Positions 47,145 through 57,549 of a stretch of DNA of 64,000 bases are shown piece after piece. The position numbers were made by a program, and so were the translations under genes. The stretch is from Lutibacter sp. A80 (lineage in GTDB: Bacteria > Bacteroidota > Bacteroidia > Flavobacteriales > Flavobacteriaceae). Numbering within the stretch: position 1 is the stretch's first letter; every line of letters starts with the position of its first letter. The stretch spans positions 3,516,501 to 3,580,500 of the forward strand of contig NZ_CP092480.1 of NCBI RefSeq assembly GCF_022429645.1, written 5' to 3'. Below the pieces are notes generated by a model. The model did not search any database. It saw only the letters and a program-made list of their open reading frames with translations, and was not told the origin of the DNA.

Positions 47145-49823
47145 ATGAAAAAATATATAAGCCTGCTTATTTTTATGGCAGCTCCCTTTTTTGTGATAGC
47201 ACAAAATATTAAGTTAGAAGGAATCATAAAAAATGAAGCAGGTGAACCCTTAGAAATGGCAAATGTTATTGCATTTAAAAAAGGTACAAAATTTTTACAA
47301 TCGTATTCAATAACAGACGCTAAAGGGAATTATAGGCTAGCTTTAGAACAGAATGAAGCTTATACACTTAAAGTTAGCTACCTTGGCTTTGATACTCAAG
47401 ACTTTGAAATTAATACAAATAATACCACCGATAGTTTTACAAAAGATTTTGTTTTAAAAGAGTCAAGCGAGTCGTTAAGTACCGTTGAAATTACTTACGA
47501 AATGCCTGTAAAAATTGTTGGCGATACCATTGTATACAATTCAGACTCGTTTACAACTGGTACAGAAAAAAAATTAGAAGATGTACTTGAAAAGTTGCCT
47601 GGTGTAGATATAGACGACAATGGAGAAGTTGAGGTTGAAGGTAAAAAAGTACAGAAAATATTGGTTGAAGGAAAAGCCTTTTTCGATGGAGATTCTAAAT
47701 TAGCAACTCAAAATATTCCAGCAAGTGCTATTGATAAAATACAAGTGTTAAAAAATTACAATGAAGTGGCAGGAATGCGCGGTGTTACTAATAACGAAGA
47801 TAATATTGCTATAAATATTAAATTGAAAAAAGGGAAAAATAAATTTTGGTTTGGTGAAGTAAACGCAGGAGTAGGTGAAAATGACAAATACATAGCAAAA
47901 CCTAAATTATTTTATTATAGCCCAGATAAAAGTATAAACCTGTTAGCCGATTTTAATAATATTGGAGAGGCACCTTTTACCAGACAAGATTATTTTAGAT
48001 TTACTGGTGGTTTACGTGGCGCTGTAAGTGGCAGTGGAACAAGTTTTAATGTTTCTTCTGGTGGTTTAGGTTTTATGACTACTCAAAATAATAGAGCTCA
48101 AGAAATTACATCAAAATTTGGAGCGTTAAACTTTGGTTTGTCTCCAAACAAAAATTTAGATTTTAATGGCTTTGCAATTGTTAATCAATCTGAAACAGAT
48201 TTGTTTACCACTTCAAATACAGTTTATAACAATTTAAACTTAACCGAATCTTCTGAAAAAAATGCGTTACAAAACAGTAAATTAGGATTGTTAAAGTTTA
48301 GTACTACCTATAAACCAACTACAAGTGTACATATTGATTATGATATTTTTGGTAAAATTTCTGAACAAACAGAATTTCAAGATGTAACTTCAACAAGTAG
48401 AAGTGCAGATACTTATAAAGAAGAAAAACCAGCTTCTTTAAACCAGAATTTTAACTTGTATTATACAATAGACGATAAAAATATTTTTTCTGCAGAAATG
48501 CAACATCTGTATCAAAAAGATAAGCCTTTATACAATTCTATTGCTACTTTACAACCGTTTTTAGTATTACCAACTTCAGATGCTGAAAGTTTCTTTGATA
48601 TAATTCAAGATAAAAAAATTACGACAAGTAAGTTTGATGCAAAATTCGATTATTACTATTTACTAACTCCAAAAAGTAATATTAATATTTCTTTAGGAAC
48701 TACATTAAGTCACCAAAATTTAGATTCATATATTTCTCAAAATTTAGATGATGGAACTACACTAGAATTTAACGATCCACAATTAACTAACGATGTTGTA
48801 TATAATTTTACGGATCTGTTTTTAGGAGTGCATTATAAAATGGTTTCTGGAATTTTTACTTTTAATCCAGGGGTAACTTTACATCAATACATTACAAAAG
48901 ATACACAGTTAGGTACAGAAAATAAAGTAAATACAACCAAAGTATTACCAGATGTGTATGCGAGTTTACAATTTAAATCATCTGAAAGTTTACGTTTTAA
49001 TTATGCTATTACTACACAATTTACAGATATTGATAATATTTCTGAAGGTTATTTTTTAAACAGCTACAATTCATTAACACGTGGAAATAGAGATTTAGAA
49101 AGTGCTTTGTATCATAAATACTCTTTAAGTTATTTTAGCTTTAGTATGTTCTCTTTTACCAATATTAATGCTTCTATAAATTATACTAAAAAAGAAAATA
49201 GTATTAAAAATAATACCGAGTTAATTGAGATTGATAGAATTTCGTACCCAGTAAATTCAAATTTAGCAGACGAAACTTTTTCGGCATCATTTAGATATGG
49301 AAAAACATATAACAAGCTTAAAACAAATTTTTCTGCAAATGTATCTAATTCAATATTTAACAATATTGTAAATGATGAAATGATAAAATCAGAATCATTA
49401 TCTCACAATTACCAAGCTAGTATTGCTACAAAATTTAAAAATGCTCCAAATTTTGAAATTGGGTATCAAAAATCATTTTCAGATTATTCAAGTTCTAATA
49501 GTGAAACAGACAGACCTTTTGCAAATATTGAGGTTAGTTTCTTAAAAAACTTTATTTTAACGGCAGATTACAGCTATTATAATTATAAAAATACTTTTGA
49601 AAGTTCTAGTAGCGAAACTAATAATGAATACTCGTTTTTAAATGCAAATTTATACTACCAACAACAAAATAGTAAATGGGAGTTTAAAATTTCTGCAAGT
49701 AATTTAACAGACAATACTTCTATGAATACAGATAGCTATAATGAGATTTCAGATAGTAATTCAACTTCGTTGTATTTTATTCAACCAAGACTTTGGATGT
49801 TTTCTGTAAAATATAATTTGTAA
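47145..49823 (+). CDS. TonB-dependent receptor / outer membrane beta-barrel protein
   Basis: 892 residues with a signal peptide ending VIAQ. A carboxypeptidase-regulatory-like domain lies at about 23-110 (LEGIIKNEAGEPLEMANVIA, ITDAKGNYRLAL). A plug-like domain at about 115-230 (DTIVYNSDSFTTGTEKKLED, LPGVDIDDNGEVEVEGKKV, ILVEGKAFFDGD) is followed by a long barrel with alternating beta strands. This is the outer-membrane-beta-barrel family usually paired with GLPGLI proteins, distinct from SusC. The C-terminus is MFSVKYNL. Transported substrate unknown; metal or peptide uptake are options. Confidence 0.9.
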   Translation: MKKYISLLIFMAAPFFVIAQNIKLEGIIKNEAGEPLEMANVIAFKKGTKFLQSYSITDAKGNYRLALEQNEAYTLKVSYLGFDTQDFEINTNNTTDSFTKDFVLKESSESLSTVEITYEMPVKIVGDTIVYNSDSFTTGTEKKLEDVLEKLPGVDIDDNGEVEVEGKKVQKILVEGKAFFDGDSKLATQNIPASAIDKIQVLKNYNEVAGMRGVTNNEDNIAINIKLKKGKNKFWFGEVNAGVGENDKYIAKPKLFYYSPDKSINLLADFNNIGEAPFTRQDYFRFTGGLRGAVSGSGTSFNVSSGGLGFMTTQNNRAQEITSKFGALNFGLSPNKNLDFNGFAIVNQSETDLFTTSNTVYNNLNLTESSEKNALQNSKLGLLKFSTTYKPTTSVHIDYDIFGKISEQTEFQDVTSTSRSADTYKEEKPASLNQNFNLYYTIDDKNIFSAEMQHLYQKDKPLYNSIATLQPFLVLPTSDAESFFDIIQDKKITTSKFDAKFDYYYLLTPKSNINISLGTTLSHQNLDSYISQNLDDGTTLEFNDPQLTNDVVYNFTDLFLGVHYKMVSGIFTFNPGVTLHQYITKDTQLGTENKVNTTKVLPDVYASLQFKSSESLRFNYAITTQFTDIDNISEGYFLNSYNSLTRGNRDLESALYHKYSLSYFSFSMFSFTNINASINYTKKENSIKNNTELIEIDRISYPVNSNLADETFSASFRYGKTYNKLKTNFSANVSNSIFNNIVNDEMIKSESLSHNYQASIATKFKNAPNFEIGYQKSFSDYSSSNSETDRPFANIEVSFLKNFILTADYSYYNYKNTFESSSSETNNEYSFLNANLYYQQQNSKWEFKISASNLTDNTSMNTDSYNEISDSNSTSLYFIQPRLWMFSVKYNL

Positions 49824-49886
49824 CTAAATTTTAATTAATAGGTTGTTACATTGTAATGGCGAATTTTAATAAGTTCTTCATTACGA

Positions 49887-49942
49887 GATAAAGCGTTAAG
49901 AATATGTTTATTGAACATGTTCTTAACGCTTTATCCTTTTTT
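49887..49942 (+). terminator. Long-stem terminator after the TonB receptor gene
   Basis: A perfect 16-bp stem (GATAAAGCGTTAAGAA at 49887-49902 with its complement at 49920-49935) continues through a G-T pair into ATGTT / AACAT, then CTTTTTT. About 22 paired bases in all, 63 bases after the stop codon. Confidence 0.88.
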
Positions 49943-49987
49943 AGCTTACTTCCTTTGCTTCACTTCTTTAGATTGCCATTTAAATTT

Positions 49988-51240
49988 TCATAGGACGTTT
50001 TTAAATTCGTCATTCCGAACTTGTTTAGCTCTGTCCGTCATCCCGAACTCGATTCGGGATCTCATGATAATAGTTAAAAGAATTATATACTCTCTTTTTA
50101 TCTTATTTTTCATTTTTTCCATCGATGAAAAAACGAAATCGACGATAGGAGATTCACGAACTCCTAATAAATAATAAATAGGTGAGCTAAACAAAAAAAT
50201 CTAGTCTGATGATAATTTAATTGAATCTTACAGAAGTTCCGCAGTCGACGCCAGACCGCTACGCTCTTTGGCTTACTCTCGTTGCTTCACTTCCTCAGAT
50301 TACTACTTAAATTTTCATAGGACGTTTTACATTCGTCATCCTGAACTTGATTCGGGATCTCATGAACTTAACTAAATGATGATTGGGGTTCTTTAGGGAC
50401 AGATCCTGAAACCGCAGATTCACGAACACTAATAATAAAATAAAACAGCATAGTGAGTAATCAAGTTCAGCATGACGAAGTGAAAGAACGTCATCCCGAA
50501 CTTGATTAGCTCCGCTCGGGATTTTATGATGTTAGCTAGAAACATGATTTAGGTTTACTTGTGACAGATGCTGAAATAAATTCAGCATGACGTACATTAC
50601 AAGCAGATGCTGAAACCGTAGGTTCACGAACTCCTCTAATAAAATAAAAAGGATAGTGAGTAAATAAATTCAGCATGACGAGGTTATTTTAATTAAGGTT
50701 TTAAGTAACAGATTGCCGCAGTTGTGTTTTCATTGCATTACAACACGCCCTCGCAATGACGGGTTTTAAAGTAACGACATCCTAAACCTCTCGTCATCCC
50801 GAACTCGATTCGGGATCTTATGATGTTAACTAGAAACATGATTTAGGTTTACTTGTGACAGATGCTGAAATAAATTCAGCATGACGTACATTACAAGCAG
50901 ATCCTGAAACCGCAGATTCACGAACTCCTCTAATAAAATAAAAAGGAATAGTGAGTAATCGAGTTCAGCATGACGAGGTTATTTTAATTAAGGTTTTAAG
51001 TAACAGATTGCCGCAGTTGTGTTTTCATTGCATTACAACACGTCCTCGCAATGACGGGTTTTAAAGTAACGTCATCTTATACCTCTCGTCATCCCGAACT
51101 CGATTCGGGATCTTATGATGTTAACTAGAAACATGATTTTGGTTTATTAGTGAAAGATGCTGAAATAAATTCAGCATGACGTACGGTAGAAGCAGATGCT
51201 GAAACCGCAGGTTCACGAACACTAATAATAAAATAAAAAA
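49988..51240. repeat. Left array of palindromic intergenic repeats (no gene)
   Basis: About 1.25 kb without a credible gene, made of recurring units. ATCCCGAA-ctcga-TTCGGGAT hairpins sit at about 50040, 50793 and 51090; ATGCTGAA-ataaa-TTCAGCAT hairpins at about 50568, 50861 and 51158. CAGCATGACG blocks recur, as does a block reading GCCGCAGTTGTGTTTTCATT followed by CGCAATGACG. From about 50529 to 51200 the units form roughly 2.3 tandem copies of a 294-295 base period. Open frames here (for example 49911-50174) are chance products of the repeats. The same units, inverted, fill 59.15-60.6 kb. Confidence 0.88.
50037..50340 (+). repeat. Inverted repeat A, left copy
   Basis: This stretch matches the reverse complement of 60290-60533 over nearly its whole length, with few mismatches. 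The right copy lacks about 60 bases (the left-copy segment around 50132-50190). Shared landmarks are TCTCATGATAATAGTTAAAA, CATTTTTTCCATCGAT, ATCTAGTCTGATGATAATTT and CGCCAGACCGCTACGCT. Confidence 0.85.
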
Positions 51241-51258
51241 GTGATAAGTAAGTAAATA

Positions 51259-51834
51259 CTAAAATATTAATAAAGCTTTTATATTGCTATTATCAACATA
51301 CTTTTGAAGTACTTTTCTTCCTGGTAAAAAAGATAAATCCATTATAAAATTAAAACCAGCAATTTCAGCACCACATTTTAAAATAATTTCGGCAGCAGCT
51401 GCAGCAGTACCACCTGTAGCTAATAAATCGTCGTGTATTAAAACTTTATCTCCAGGTTTAATTAAACCGTCTTGTACTTGAATTTCATCCAAGCCATATT
51501 CTTTTTTAAAAGTTTGAGTTATAACTTTACCAGGTAATTTCCCTGGTTTTCTGGCTAATATCATAGGAGCTTTAGCAGCTTTTGCTAAATCAAATCCAAA
51601 TAAAAAACCTCTAGCATCAAAACATAAAATTTTATTGAATAAGTAATCAGTATTTTGTTTTGGTAATAATTCTTGTAGATAATGCGATGTAAGTACTGCT
51701 AATTCTGGTTTGTATAAAATACTTTGTACATCTTTAAAATTTACACCTTTCTCTGGCCAATCTGGAAACGTTTTAATTTCTTTTTTTAATAATTTTCTAC
51801 AATCTTCAATAGTTGATATGTGTTCCATATTCAT
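51259..51834 (-). CDS. apt: Adenine phosphoribosyltransferase
   Basis: 191 residues, slightly long for the family. The substrate-binding FPDWPEKGVNFKDV is near the N-terminus, the hinge DARGFLFGFDLAKA mid-protein, and the PRPP-binding motif VLIHDDLLATGGTAAAAAEI at about 130-149. It forms AMP from adenine and PRPP. An in-frame ATG one codon downstream (MEHISTIED) is equally possible as start. The gene ends right at the border of the left repeat array. Confidence 0.93.
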   Translation of the reverse strand: MNMEHISTIEDCRKLLKKEIKTFPDWPEKGVNFKDVQSILYKPELAVLTSHYLQELLPKQNTDYLFNKILCFDARGFLFGFDLAKAAKAPMILARKPGKLPGKVITQTFKKEYGLDEIQVQDGLIKPGDKVLIHDDLLATGGTAAAAAEIILKCGAEIAGFNFIMDLSFLPGRKVLQKYVDNSNIKALLIF

Positions 51835-51903
51835 TAGAAAAATTTATGATTTTGAAACTTTAAAAGTACTAAATTTGTTGTAAACGGGGTTTAAATTTAG
51901 GTT

Positions 51904-51944
51904 TAAAATAAAAGGCTGTTTAGAAAATTTTCTAAACAGCCTTT
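51904..51944 (-). terminator. Terminator of the groESL transcript
   Basis: A perfect 34-base palindrome (51911-51944; core GGCTGTTTAGAAAA and complement) lies 25 bases beyond the groEL stop on the minus strand and runs into CCTTTTATTTT. T-runs on both sides make it potentially bidirectional, but only groEL reads into it. Confidence 0.88.
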
Positions 51945-51969
51945 TTTATAAATTTATGATTGTGTTTTA

Positions 51970-54061
<2,092 letters not shown>

Positions 54062-54064
54062 GTT

Positions 54065-54343
54065 TTATACAATTGCTAAAATATCGCTTTCTCTCATTAT
54101 TAGATATTCACTTCCTTCTAAAACAAGTTCAGTACCAGCATATTTACCATACAAAACAGTATCCCCAACTTTTACAGTCATTGGTTCGTCTTTTGTACCG
54201 TTACCAACTGCTAAAACAGTTCCTTTTTGTTGCTTTTCTTTTGCTGAATCTGGTATAATTAAACCTGAAGCTGTTGTAGTCTCTGCAGGTAGAGGTTCTA
54301 TTAAAACTCTATCTGCTAATGGTTTGATGTTAATTTTACTCAT
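54065..54343 (-). CDS. groES: Co-chaperonin GroES
   Basis: 92 residues, full family length. [41 protein letters not shown] (containing the mobile loop) and [21 protein letters not shown], ending [13 protein letters not shown]. It caps the GroEL ring. A TACATTTG -7 element on the minus strand (54416-54423) lies about 70 bases upstream, suggesting the groES promoter; no CIRCE-type inverted repeat is seen in the leader. Confidence 0.97.
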   Translation of the reverse strand: MSKINIKPLADRVLIEPLPAETTTASGLIIPDSAKEKQQKGTVLAVGNGTKDEPMTVKVGDTVLYGKYAGTELVLEGSEYLIMRESDILAIV

Positions 54344-54415
54344 TTTATATTTTGTTTAAATTTATTAATTCTATGTTTAGAATAGTCTAAAAGTGTGCCA
54401 ATATATATAAACTGA

Positions 54416-54423
54416 CAAATGTA
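54416..54423 (-). promoter_or_regulatory. Putative -7 element of the groES promoter
   Basis: TACATTTG on the minus strand matches the Bacteroidota TAnnTTTG -7 consensus. No convincing TTG lies 19-21 bases upstream, so only the -7 half is supported. It falls between the secG terminator and the groES ATG. Confidence 0.45.
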
Positions 54424-54446
54424 CTTTTGCATAAAAATTTAGGCAT

Positions 54447-54483
54447 AAAAAAAATGCCAACGTGTCACACACATTGGCATTTT
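54447..54483 (-). terminator. Terminator after secG
   Basis: On the minus strand, AAAATGCCAA / TTGGCATTTT (10 bp), extended inward by GTGT / ACAC, is followed by a run of Ts (the A-run at 54447-54454 on the plus strand). It ends the miaB-to-secG gene string before groES. Confidence 0.87.
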
Positions 54484-54503
54484 TAAATTTTTAAAAGTAT
54501 TTT

Positions 54504-54854
54504 TTATTGAACTGTATCTTGAGTTGTAGGTGTTTCTACAGGTAAAGCTGCTGGAGCATCTTGTATTTCACGATTCTCAATAGTATTTTCAATTTCTGAT
54601 GTTGTATCAATTGCATGTGTTTTTGGCGCAGCAAAGTTTGATAATAGTATAAGTGCTAAAAGAATAATTGAAAGTGTCCAAGTACTTTTATCTAAAAAGC
54701 TAGTTGTATTTTGCACACCTCCTAAAGATTGTGTTCCACCACCTCCAAAAGAAGAAGATAATCCTCCACCTTTTGGGTTTTGAACCATTATAATTAAGAT
54801 TAGCAAAAGTGCTACGATCATAATCAGACCTAAAAATATTGTATACGTTGTCAT
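54504..54854 (-). CDS. secG: Preprotein translocase subunit SecG
   Basis: 116 residues. The first membrane helix is IFLGLIMIVALLLILIIMVQN, followed by the conserved NPKGGGLSSSFGGGG turn and the second helix STWTLSIILLALILLSNF. The acidic, Thr/Pro-rich tail (ETPTTQDTVQ) is longer than in E. coli SecG, as usual in Bacteroidota. It assists SecYE in protein export. Its start overlaps the stop of the upstream gene by four bases. Confidence 0.94.
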   Translation of the reverse strand: MTTYTIFLGLIMIVALLLILIIMVQNPKGGGLSSSFGGGGTQSLGGVQNTTSFLDKSTWTLSIILLALILLSNFAAPKTHAIDTTSEIENTIENREIQDAPAALPVETPTTQDTVQ

Positions 54855-55621
54855 GACTTATTTATTTGTAAATTTTTTATTGCTTTGATTTGGTCTGCAA
54901 AGAAACCACTTTTTTCTGGATATTTCAAACTTAAAATGCGATAGGCTTTTATTGCATTTTCAAATTTTTGTTGTTCAAGATACACTTTTGCTAAAGTCTC
55001 GGTCATTAAACTCTCATTTTCTGAAGTACTTTCAGGTGAAATGTCTTGATTTACAGTGTTTTTGTTAACGGGTTTTATTTTTGGTTTTGCTTCAATAAAT
55101 TTATCTATTAAACTTATTTTATTGCTTTTAGCCGTCTTTTTTTCTGAAACTTCTGTTCTATTAATTGGTTTTTGAGCAATTAATTGCATCCATTCATTAA
55201 AAGAATGGGGCTCTGTATTTTTAAATTTTAGCGGTTTTCCAATTTCTAAAACTTCTGAACTTGTTTTTTTAGGTGGTTTAGACTTGGGTGTTTCAATTGT
55301 TTTTTTAGGAGTTTCTTTTACTATTGGTGTTGGAATTACGTCAACATCTTTTTTTACAATTGGTGCTGTAACGGTGTTTTTTTCAAAATTTTGAGTCGTA
55401 ATAAAATTAAAAAGCACCGATCGATCTACGGTATATGCAGCGGTTTTTTTTAACGCCTGGTTGTATTTAAAGCTATTGGTATTGTTTAAGCCTTTTAATT
55501 GAATGGCTCTAGCCAACTGAAAATAAGGGTATTCATTAATTATAGCTTCTAATTCTGCTGTTTTAGCAGCATCAATAGTAGCTGTATTTTGCATTAATGA
55601 TATAAATTCAGTGGTGTTCAT
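54851..55621 (-). CDS. Conserved flavobacterial protein of unknown function, TPR-like C-terminus
   Basis: 256 residues from the ATG at 55621; another in-frame ATG at 55633 overlaps the lptE stop. No named family recognised. The N-terminus is helical (FISLMQNTATIDAAKTAELEAIINEYPYFQLARAIQLKGL). A Pro/Lys/Thr-rich linker spans about residues 85-130, with a second charged stretch near 160-200. The last 60 residues form a TPR-like hairpin (TLAKVYLEQQKFENAIKAYRILSLKYPEKSGFF). No signal peptide. Its place between lptE and secG recurs in flavobacteria as I recall, suggesting an envelope-linked scaffolding role; that is inference. Confidence 0.8.
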   Translation of the reverse strand: MNTTEFISLMQNTATIDAAKTAELEAIINEYPYFQLARAIQLKGLNNTNSFKYNQALKKTAAYTVDRSVLFNFITTQNFEKNTVTAPIVKKDVDVIPTPIVKETPKKTIETPKSKPPKKTSSEVLEIGKPLKFKNTEPHSFNEWMQLIAQKPINRTEVSEKKTAKSNKISLIDKFIEAKPKIKPVNKNTVNQDISPESTSENESLMTETLAKVYLEQQKFENAIKAYRILSLKYPEKSGFFADQIKAIKNLQINKS

Positions 55622-55626
55622 ATTTG

Positions 55627-56133
55627 TTACCATTTTGCTACAGAAGCGTTAAAAATATCTTGCGCTATACGTTCAATAATTTCATCAAAAGCATCATCTA
55701 AGGCACTTCCAATTAATTGTGTATTTGCATCATAATCGTAGTAATGAGAGAAAGTCTTTTCAAAATTATCATCTTCATTTTTATTATTGTAAAAACGAAC
55801 ATTTACTGTAATTGTTAACCTGTTTTGTGCTGCTGTTTGTTCCGCAGTAGCTGTCATTGGGTTAATTTTATAACCGGTAATTTCACCTTCAAATTGTAAA
55901 TGACCTCCAGAATTAACCGATGTTAGGTTTGTTTGAGTATCAAATAAATCTCTAAGTTCGGTTGTAAATACCTGACTTAAACTAGGCTCTACTAAAATAG
56001 CTTCATTTGGAAAATAATCTATTTGTACAGTTTTTACATCAGGACTTATATTTGTTCCTGTAAACGAGTAAATTCCACAACTTTGGTAAGTTATTAAGGA
56101 TAGAAATAGTATTAGTGAGCTAAGTTTTTTCAT
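55627..56133 (-). CDS. lptE: LPS-assembly lipoprotein LptE
   Basis: 168 residues with a lipobox (TYQSC, Cys at residue 19) followed by GIYSFTGTNISPDVKTVQIDYF, the usual LptE opening in this phylum. Further family features are LSQVFTTELRDLFDTQTNL, GHLQFEGEITGYKINP, NRLTITVNVRFYN and a closing amphipathic helix AFDEIIERIAQDIFNASVA. LptE plugs the LptD barrel that inserts lipopolysaccharide into the outer membrane. It is co-oriented with the sigma-54 activator gene upstream, across a 172-base gap with a palindromic repeat. Confidence 0.9.
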   Translation of the reverse strand: MKKLSSLILFLSLITYQSCGIYSFTGTNISPDVKTVQIDYFPNEAILVEPSLSQVFTTELRDLFDTQTNLTSVNSGGHLQFEGEITGYKINPMTATAEQTAAQNRLTITVNVRFYNNKNEDDNFEKTFSHYYDYDANTQLIGSALDDAFDEIIERIAQDIFNASVAKW

Positions 56134-56207
56134 TTATTTTTAAGTTAAAGGTAAAATTCTGCAATATTAGTGCAGAACTTTGGTTTTTTGTAAACTTTTT
56201 ATGAATC

Positions 56208-56276
56208 TTGTCATTCTTGTACAGTTAGGAATTTACTAATACTTAGTATGTTTTCCTGTTTTTACAGGAATGACAA
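56208..56276. repeat. Palindromic repeat between the sigma-54 activator gene and lptE
   Basis: Outer arms TTGTCATTCTTGTA (56208-56221) and TACAGGAATGACAA (56263-56276) pair with one G-T. Inside are two smaller hairpins, TACTAA-tac-TTAGTA (56234-56248) and CCTGT-tttt-ACAGG. This GTCATTCCTGT family of units is common between Bacteroidota genes; degenerate copies lie at 30.05-30.29 kb. Confidence 0.75.
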
Positions 56277-56305
56277 AACTCAATTTCAAATATAATTATT
56301 ATTAA

Positions 56306-57547
56306 CTATAAATCGTATTGTTTTATTTTACGATACAGTGTTCTTTCTGAAATTCCTAATTCTTTTGCAGCTAATTTTCGTTTACCATTGTTACGTTCTA
56401 ACGATTTTTTTATCAATTCTATTTCTTTGTCTTGAATAGATAAGCTTTCATCTGCATCAATAGTTTCGGTAAACGGATAATCATCTTCTTCTATATTAGC
56501 GTAATTTTCATTAATTCTAACAACTTCTACGTGATTCTCTTCCGGTTTATCGATAGGTTTATCTTTATAAATTTTTTGAATTAGATGTTTATTTTCTTCT
56601 TGTACCTTACTGCTGTCGTTTCCTTTTAATAAATCGAGTGTTAATTTTTTTAAATCGTTGATATCATTACGCATATCAAACAAAATTTTATACATAATTT
56701 CTCGTTCTGAAGCAAAATCGCTTTTAGATTTTTCTTCATTTACAACAGAAGGTAAATTAGTGCCTTTACTAGGTAAATATTCTAAAATTTTATGCCCAGT
56801 AATAAGTCTGTTTTCTTCTACAACAGAGATTTGTTCTGCAATGTTTTTTAACTGTCTAATATTACCTGGAAATCCATAGTTATTTAGAATTTTTATTGCA
56901 TCATCTGCCAACCTTACTGTTGGCATTTTGTATTTTTGAGCAAAATCTGATGCAAATTTTCTAAATAGTAAGTGTATGTCGCTTAAGCGGTCTCTTAAAG
57001 GAGGTAGGTTAATTTCAATTGTGCTTAACCTATAATATAAATCTTCTCTAAATTTACCTTTAGATATAGCTTGGTGCATTTTTAAATTAGTTGCAGCAAC
57101 AATACGTACATCGGTTTTTTGAACTTGAGAAGATCCTACTTTAATAAATTCACCGTTTTCTAACACACGTAATAAACGAACTTGTGTTGTTAGGGGTAAT
57201 TCTCCAACTTCATCTAAAAAAATAGTTCCGCCATCGGCAACTTCAAAATAACCTTTACGCGTTGTAGTTGCACCAGTAAAAGCGCCTTTTTCGTGTCCGA
57301 AAAGTTCACTATCTATGGTTCCTTCAGGAATTGCTCCACAGTTTACAGCAATATATTTTGCATGTTTTCTATGTGATAATGCGTGAATTATTTTTGGTAT
57401 ATTTTCTTTTCCAACACCACTTTCACCAGTTACCAAAACAGAAATATCAGTTGGAGCAACTCGAATTGCTTTTTCTAATGACCTGTTTAGTAGCAGGTCG
57501 TTTCCAATAATTCCAAAACGTTGTTTTATTGCTTGTAATGATTCCAT
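56306..57547 (-). CDS. Sigma-54-dependent transcriptional activator lacking a receiver domain
   Basis: The ATG at 57547, two bases past the miaB stop, gives 413 residues beginning MESLQAIKQRFGIIGND. The AAA+ domain starts almost at once: Walker A VTGESGVGKE, the sigma-54 contact loop GAFTGATTTRKGYFE, Walker B GGTIFLDEVGELP and arginine-finger region FREDLYYRL. A variable acidic linker (about 260-360) is followed by a Fis-type helix-turn-helix (RKLAAKELGISERTLYRKIK). There is no N-terminal receiver, GAF or PAS domain, so activity may be set by partner proteins or level. In Bacteroidota such proteins sit between miaB and lptE and probably act with RpoN on envelope genes; that is inference. Confidence 0.93.
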   Translation of the reverse strand: MESLQAIKQRFGIIGNDLLLNRSLEKAIRVAPTDISVLVTGESGVGKENIPKIIHALSHRKHAKYIAVNCGAIPEGTIDSELFGHEKGAFTGATTTRKGYFEVADGGTIFLDEVGELPLTTQVRLLRVLENGEFIKVGSSQVQKTDVRIVAATNLKMHQAISKGKFREDLYYRLSTIEINLPPLRDRLSDIHLLFRKFASDFAQKYKMPTVRLADDAIKILNNYGFPGNIRQLKNIAEQISVVEENRLITGHKILEYLPSKGTNLPSVVNEEKSKSDFASEREIMYKILFDMRNDINDLKKLTLDLLKGNDSSKVQEENKHLIQKIYKDKPIDKPEENHVEVVRINENYANIEEDDYPFTETIDADESLSIQDKEIELIKKSLERNNGKRKLAAKELGISERTLYRKIKQYDL

Positions 57548-57549
57548 AA

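Noticed and set aside
49911-50174. Open frame of 87 codons (and an antisense frame at 49988-50194) in the left repeat array
   Set aside because: Lies across a terminator and palindromic repeats that recur inverted at 60.3-60.5 kb; codon use is unlike the neighbours and the frame is not kept between repeat copies.
50529-51200. Regularly spaced repeats considered as a CRISPR array
   Set aside because: The period is about 295 bases and the whole unit is repeated, with no unique spacers and no cas genes.
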